Assembly: GCF_002443255.2 (NCBI RefSeq)
Contig: NW_019211454.1
Coordinates: forward strand, 52,704,118-52,768,117
DNA: 64,000 nucleotides
Origin: Varroa destructor
Taxonomy: Eukaryota > Arthropoda > Arachnida > Mesostigmata > Varroidae
Reading direction: 5' to 3'
Each line of letters opens with the position of its first letter. Positions within the stretch are counted from its first letter, which is position 1. A program made the translations under genes and the position numbers. Shown here piece after piece: positions 59,600 to 64,000 of this stretch. Below the pieces are notes generated by a model. That model did no database searches, was not told where the DNA came from, and saw only the letters and a list, made by a program, of their open reading frames with translations.

Positions 59600-59906
59600 C
59601 GAACGCACACGAGGTTCTATAGAACTCGTCAGTTCAATAGCATCTGCTCGGAAGATCCTCATCAAAAAATGCTCTTACCTATAATAATGTACACGGTGTT
59701 GTGTGTTGATAGGAATATAAATCGCCATCCTTATTAATGCGTGGTAAAACAGATTCTCGCAATAAATTCAAGTAATTAGCACCAGTCACGGTAGCAAAGA
59801 AAGATAGGCCAATTACAGGGTAGACATTTTTTTGAAAAACCTTGTGTTTACTATGGAGGTATTCATTTTTGTACTCTTCGAACATTTTAAACAGGGTGTA
59901 AATCAT
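59600..59906 (-). mobile_element. Decayed DDE transposase fragment (Tc1/mariner superfamily)
   Basis: On the minus strand, within the Patronin intron between 59381 and 61078 and running past exon 59318-59380's upstream side. The frame reads VIGLSFFATVTGANYLNLLR, ESVLPRINKDGDLYSYQ, then after a stop or shift VRAFFDEDLPSRCY. The order IGPFFF-T-TG-NYL-L--P-, a Q-x-G-PPH position, then V---DE-LP-R matches DDE-superfamily transposases of the Tc1/mariner group. The catalytic Asp expected after YQ is replaced (QHTTPC), and the frame breaks twice. It is a dead copy, of a different lineage from the two relics at 6.4 and 10.3 kb. Confidence 0.6.
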
Positions 59907-61078
59907 CCCAGTTTACAGATCCTTATAGATAAATATAATAAGCAATGTCACATCCGCTGCGATTTGTTGGGTATTGGAATTACAAGCATTACGACGCAGC
60001 GGACAGCTTGGAAAACCTTCAGCAATAAATAGACCATTAAAGTCTCGAGGAAGCTGTTCAGGAACCGCTAGAAGCAAAGGTAGCGAGACAAAATGGTTCA
60101 AGAAACGAGAACTGGTAAAGATAGCTGGCTTAAATGGAATGCAGCTAAAAACGTTCGATATGTACACGATCAAACGTACGGCGATTTGTTACATCCGTTT
60201 AAGATCTATACATAGTTATTCGTGATGGGGAAGTGATCACTTCAGTAAATGACGGCCATGTCTAGTTAATAATTCGTTCTCCTTCTGAGTCATATGTAAA
60301 TACGCCAAAAAAACGACTGACGGAGACCGATATTTCAGCTATTAGCCTGAATAATGATAATACCAGAAGCAATTTAGAATTTCTAAAGGTGTTGGGACTG
60401 TTGTTGACCCGATAAGTCTAGACAACTTCTACATCGTAGCGGTTTAAGTATCACTGCGTTAGATCCCGAAAAAGAACCATGACGGCATTGTCGCACGATC
60501 TGCCTTTATATATACATATATTAAGGACTTTATATAAATCAGAGTTATATCCATCGCAACAATATTTATTGGATCTCGCTACACATACAGTATGTTATCG
60601 GATTTTGCTCATCATTTGAAATGTTTATTTGCACGTATCTTCCGTAGTACAACTAGAAAATACGGGTGTTTTAAAAAACTTGTCGTCATCAGCTATGTCA
60701 TGTCAACTCTGATCTTCATGGACAAGGCCAGTTCGACGTTGGGTGTTTCATAGACTCCTACAAGAATGTTCAGCTGTTTCATTTTGCGAGGTCTTATTTC
60801 AGTATATTAGCGGTTTATCTTGATACCTCTACAGCTGACGTTTGCAAGTTAACGGTTAGGTAAGTCGGCTTTAATAGAATACTACTTTTCGAAGCGCGAA
60901 GAACGCAGAACATGGTAAGAAAAAAAATGAAAATAATTTAATTAAATGCAATAACCAAATACGTACTGAAACAATTATATTCGTTAGTCCTAAGTATAAT
61001 AGTTTTTTTTTTAACAAAAACATATATTTATACGCAAACTTGATAGGGTTTTGATGTTGGCTGTTTTTTTTTTGTTAC

Positions 61079-61288
61079 CTGTGCACTTCGGTTAATCCAG
61101 AGAATAGCAGCGTCTTCAGCATCGGCCGGTGGACCTGGTTTTGTCAACGAGGAAACCGAAGCTGGACCAGTTAAGCCATTGTTTGCCGAAGGAGTAAATC
61201 GTTCTACCACGTGGAATACTTTACTGGGAATGAGTACTTCGCGAATAAATAGCTCCATAAGTCCGTCCGAAAAGTTCAAATGCGCTGA
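61079..61288 (-). CDS. Patronin: Patronin/CAMSAP, first visible exon (N-terminal region and start of CH domain)
   Basis: Minus-strand acceptor CTTCTGCTTACTTCAG|TCA and donor GCACAG|GTAACA bound 210 nt, 70 codons, phase 0 to 0. Residues 1-32 (SAHLNFSDGLMELFIREVLI...) are the conserved helical block before the CH domain, residues 33-57 are a Pro/Ser/Gly-rich linker, and EDAAILWINRSAQ begins the CH domain. The frame is open upstream of TCA only into the intron. The true N-terminal exon(s) lie at higher coordinates, perhaps outside the window. Confidence 0.83.
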
Positions 61289-64000
61289 CTGAAGTAAGCA
61301 GAAGACAGAATACATATATCAAATCAGATATCAGTCGAAAAACGGTGCCTTATGTTTCAATTCTGACTCAACACTTTCGTCAAACCCTGTAAAAGCAAAA
61401 AAAACTCAACTATATATTTTTATATGTTTTTTACGCTGTATGGTAGCAGTTGTTTATCGCGTTATGAACGCGGCTTGAGAATTGTAATCAATAGCGACGA
61501 GACGCTTTTCTAATTTTGGTGACAACGTATTGGATAAAGTTAATTTGTTAAAACTCAAACTTATGTTATTTAACTCTCGAGACCAACGATTGATAACGAA
61601 GAGCGTAATATATAGTTACTGTTTGTTCGTTCGATCCGCTAAAAACATCCTCTCTGGGACATTCCATATGAAATCAACCTTCACTGATATGTGAACTTCG
61701 ACATGTTTTGATGTTTTTGTGCTTACAAATATGGCAAATATCAGATAGATGTGGCAAAACCGAATAAGCCAAACTTCTCAAAGTGATTCTATTTGAAATC
61801 GCATCATTGGATAGAGGCGGCGCTATGGATAAAAGTTAGAAGTAAGTTTAGAAGTAAATAAAGGATGATAATATAAAGGAAAGTGTAGATTGAAGAGAAT
61901 GTTTAAAATGTTCAATTGTCGGTGATTCAGGTAAATACTTTTCTAGAATTTTCTCGTCTGTGCAGAAATCGGTTAAACGGGAAGCTACAGCGATTCAAAT
62001 AACTCATTGAATATCTTCATTGAATGCGTCCGTTAAACAACACATTTGCCATTTATCAACTGTGTCAAAAACTATGATAAAATAAAAAGCTAGACATTCC
62101 GATGTTATTATAAATCTCTGTATCTCATTGCAGTTATGCATTGGAACATGCAGGACCCATTTTAGACGCATGCAATCAAAAAACTCATTCACAGCAGTGA
62201 ATCGGTTGCCACATGAGACAAGTGGGCTTGTCCTTTGGCCTTTCACTAGGCTGTCGTACAGAAGCAATATTTAAGTAAAGATGAATTACTATTGTTCTTA
62301 TTACATAAGCATAAAGTTATTTAATTTTTCTCGGTTCCAAAAAACGTCACCATCTGCGGATAAATGCTGGTAGCAGCAATGGCTTTATTAAACGAGAAAG
62401 TTTGCCTTTAGGTTTATTATATAAACATTACTCTACATTCCGTGCTTTGATGCTAACTTTACTTGATTATGTGTTCAAGCTCTCAATTAAAAAAATACAT
62501 AATAATTCCAACAGTTGTAGCGCAAAACGCAGACTATGTCTAAACCTTTCTGCCTATTCGGAAAGATAAAATGACTACAATCTTATCTCTTTTGATGGAC
62601 TTATATAATCATATGCCCATAGCGCTAGCTTACCCCGTGAATTTTTCCCCCATTTATCTTTGAAATATCCATGTATAAAATATTTAAAGCTGTTTACCCA
62701 ACAGGACATAAAATCGATATAAATTTCCATCCAAAACAAGAGAGCTCTGAGATCAGCTTTACGGTTGGACCTGTCTCTTCCAGATTGATGCCTAATAAAA
62801 CGTACCTGAAAGAAGAAGGTCTTCGAATGATGTAAAGACTATCGGTCGCGCAGTAACTTGTCAGAATATCTAAAATCTAGCATTTAATTTTCTACTACTT
62901 TGATCCACCTACTAATAATAATGATTTCAATAATCCAGTTCCCTCTGATATTACTTTTAAGTACTACTAAGATATATAATAATTACAAGTAAATACTAAG
63001 GTACTATCTTAGTATACGCAATGTACTCTTTGCTCGGCGTACTTATGGAGGGGCATTTGTCGACAGGTCAGCATAGAATGTTTTTCATTGTAACTTTCAT
63101 ACGTCCATCAAAAGAGTAGCTCATCTTCGCAGCATAAATAGGTGAAATACCTTAAAAACACAGGGTGTCGATAGGACTACAAGCACGCCTAATTCAAAGG
63201 ATGTAATTGGTGGCTCCAATGATAACTAGATGAAAAGTTTTGGCTGCAAGGTAAGTGCATTAAGGCACTTCTAATAGTCAAAAGGACCCGATAAGCTGCT
63301 GTCTACTAATAAAACGTGGATGTATTTGACTCGCCTATTTGATGCGTAAAATTCAATATTCTTAGGTAGCTCTGGGACACAAAGAAGTCCAAGTAAACCA
63401 TGAACATCTCAGAGCGCAGGTTATTCTGAATGGCCTATGGTAACAGGCCCTCGTAAATTGAGTAGCAATACGCTTGCCCATCGGTAAGTTATTTCTAAGT
63501 AATAAATAGTGCACAGACCAATAACGCAAAAAAACATGGAGCATATAAGTGAGACCGAGGGCAAACGGTAATGACAAACATAAGCCGCTGCTCTGTCGCG
63601 TAAACAGTTATCAATTTACATAAAGATTCCAAATAGAGAGATTTATTGAATTTTATGTGTACATGGAAAGTCTATTATACAATGGGCACGGTTGTCTTTC
63701 TCAATGCCAGCTTGGATCCAAGTTTTTGTAAGAGCGTTCAGTTTCGTCACCTTTAATCTCAATAGTAGTTATCATTGCCTATTTCTTTTGCCTATATTCC
63801 GTACTGCTATGGGTCGTGGCAGTAATATTAGGAATTGTCGTCGGTATCGTCATACCAGGGCGAGATGTTGTCCGTATCAATACCGCTTGTAGCGATACCC
63901 GTGTGTCGCTCCCAGGAAACGTCTTCCGGGAGGCTCGTTTGTGTGTCTTTTATTACCTTGGCATGCTACCAGACCGACAATGGCATATACACACTACACG
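61289..64000. other. Region upstream of the visible Patronin exons
   Basis: No exon of the Patronin N terminus could be recognised. One block at 62698-62805 has good splice sites on the minus strand (see findings). The rest is AT-rich with short chance open frames. Confidence 0.4.

Noticed and set aside
14166..64000. Search for an inotocin-like peptide precursor near the receptor
   Set aside because: No signal peptide followed by a Cys-ring nonapeptide and neurophysin-like cysteines was seen by eye; not evidence of absence.
1..64000. CRISPR arrays, rRNA genes, bacterial-type operons
   Set aside because: No spaced direct repeats, no rRNA-like sequence, and the gene structure is plainly spliced eukaryotic.

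Overview
This is eukaryotic, animal DNA, most likely from an arthropod and possibly a mite or other chelicerate. The placement is an inference from gene content and architecture. Genes are split by GT-AG introns from about 0.15 kb to several kb, intergenic DNA is AT-rich with microsatellites, Tc1/mariner-type transposons are present as decayed relics, and a 100-N scaffold gap lies at 8844-8943. There are no operons, rRNA genes, CRISPR arrays or convincing tRNA genes.

Left part (2.3-14.1 kb, + strand): a ten-exon gene reconstructs in frame to a 591-residue 5'-nucleotidase-family metallophosphoesterase, ending at a polyadenylation signal near 14.14 kb. Its intron 7 holds an internally deleted mariner relic. 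Intron 8 holds the N gap, a 60-bp palindrome, a second mariner N-terminal fragment in antisense, and a coding-like block that does not fit the gene's phase.

Middle (22.1-26.5 kb, + strand): the main exons of a rhodopsin-family receptor of oxytocin/vasopressin (inotocin) type, with a phase-matched second exon for its C-terminal tail. About 1.2 kb downstream is a small three-exon gene for a secreted or type I membrane protein, with a signal peptide, three N-glycosylation sequons, an EGF/EB-like cysteine cluster, one membrane segment and an acidic tail. I do not recognise this family; it is the best candidate for something undescribed.

Right part (57.5-61.3 kb, - strand): three phase-0 exons encode the N-terminal region and calponin-homology domain of Patronin/CAMSAP, a microtubule minus-end binding protein. 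A decayed DDE transposase sits in the intron between two of these exons. The Patronin coiled-coil and CKK parts were not recognised in the window.

The rest (0-2.3, 14.2-22, 27.9-45 and 49-57 kb) is mostly non-coding. Within it I mark a few candidate exons on splice-site and phase evidence (31.39, 45.4/46.3 and 62.7 kb), some orphan open frames, perfect hairpins and simple repeats. The genes in the window show no evident functional relationship. All family calls come from motifs read by eye, with no database search.
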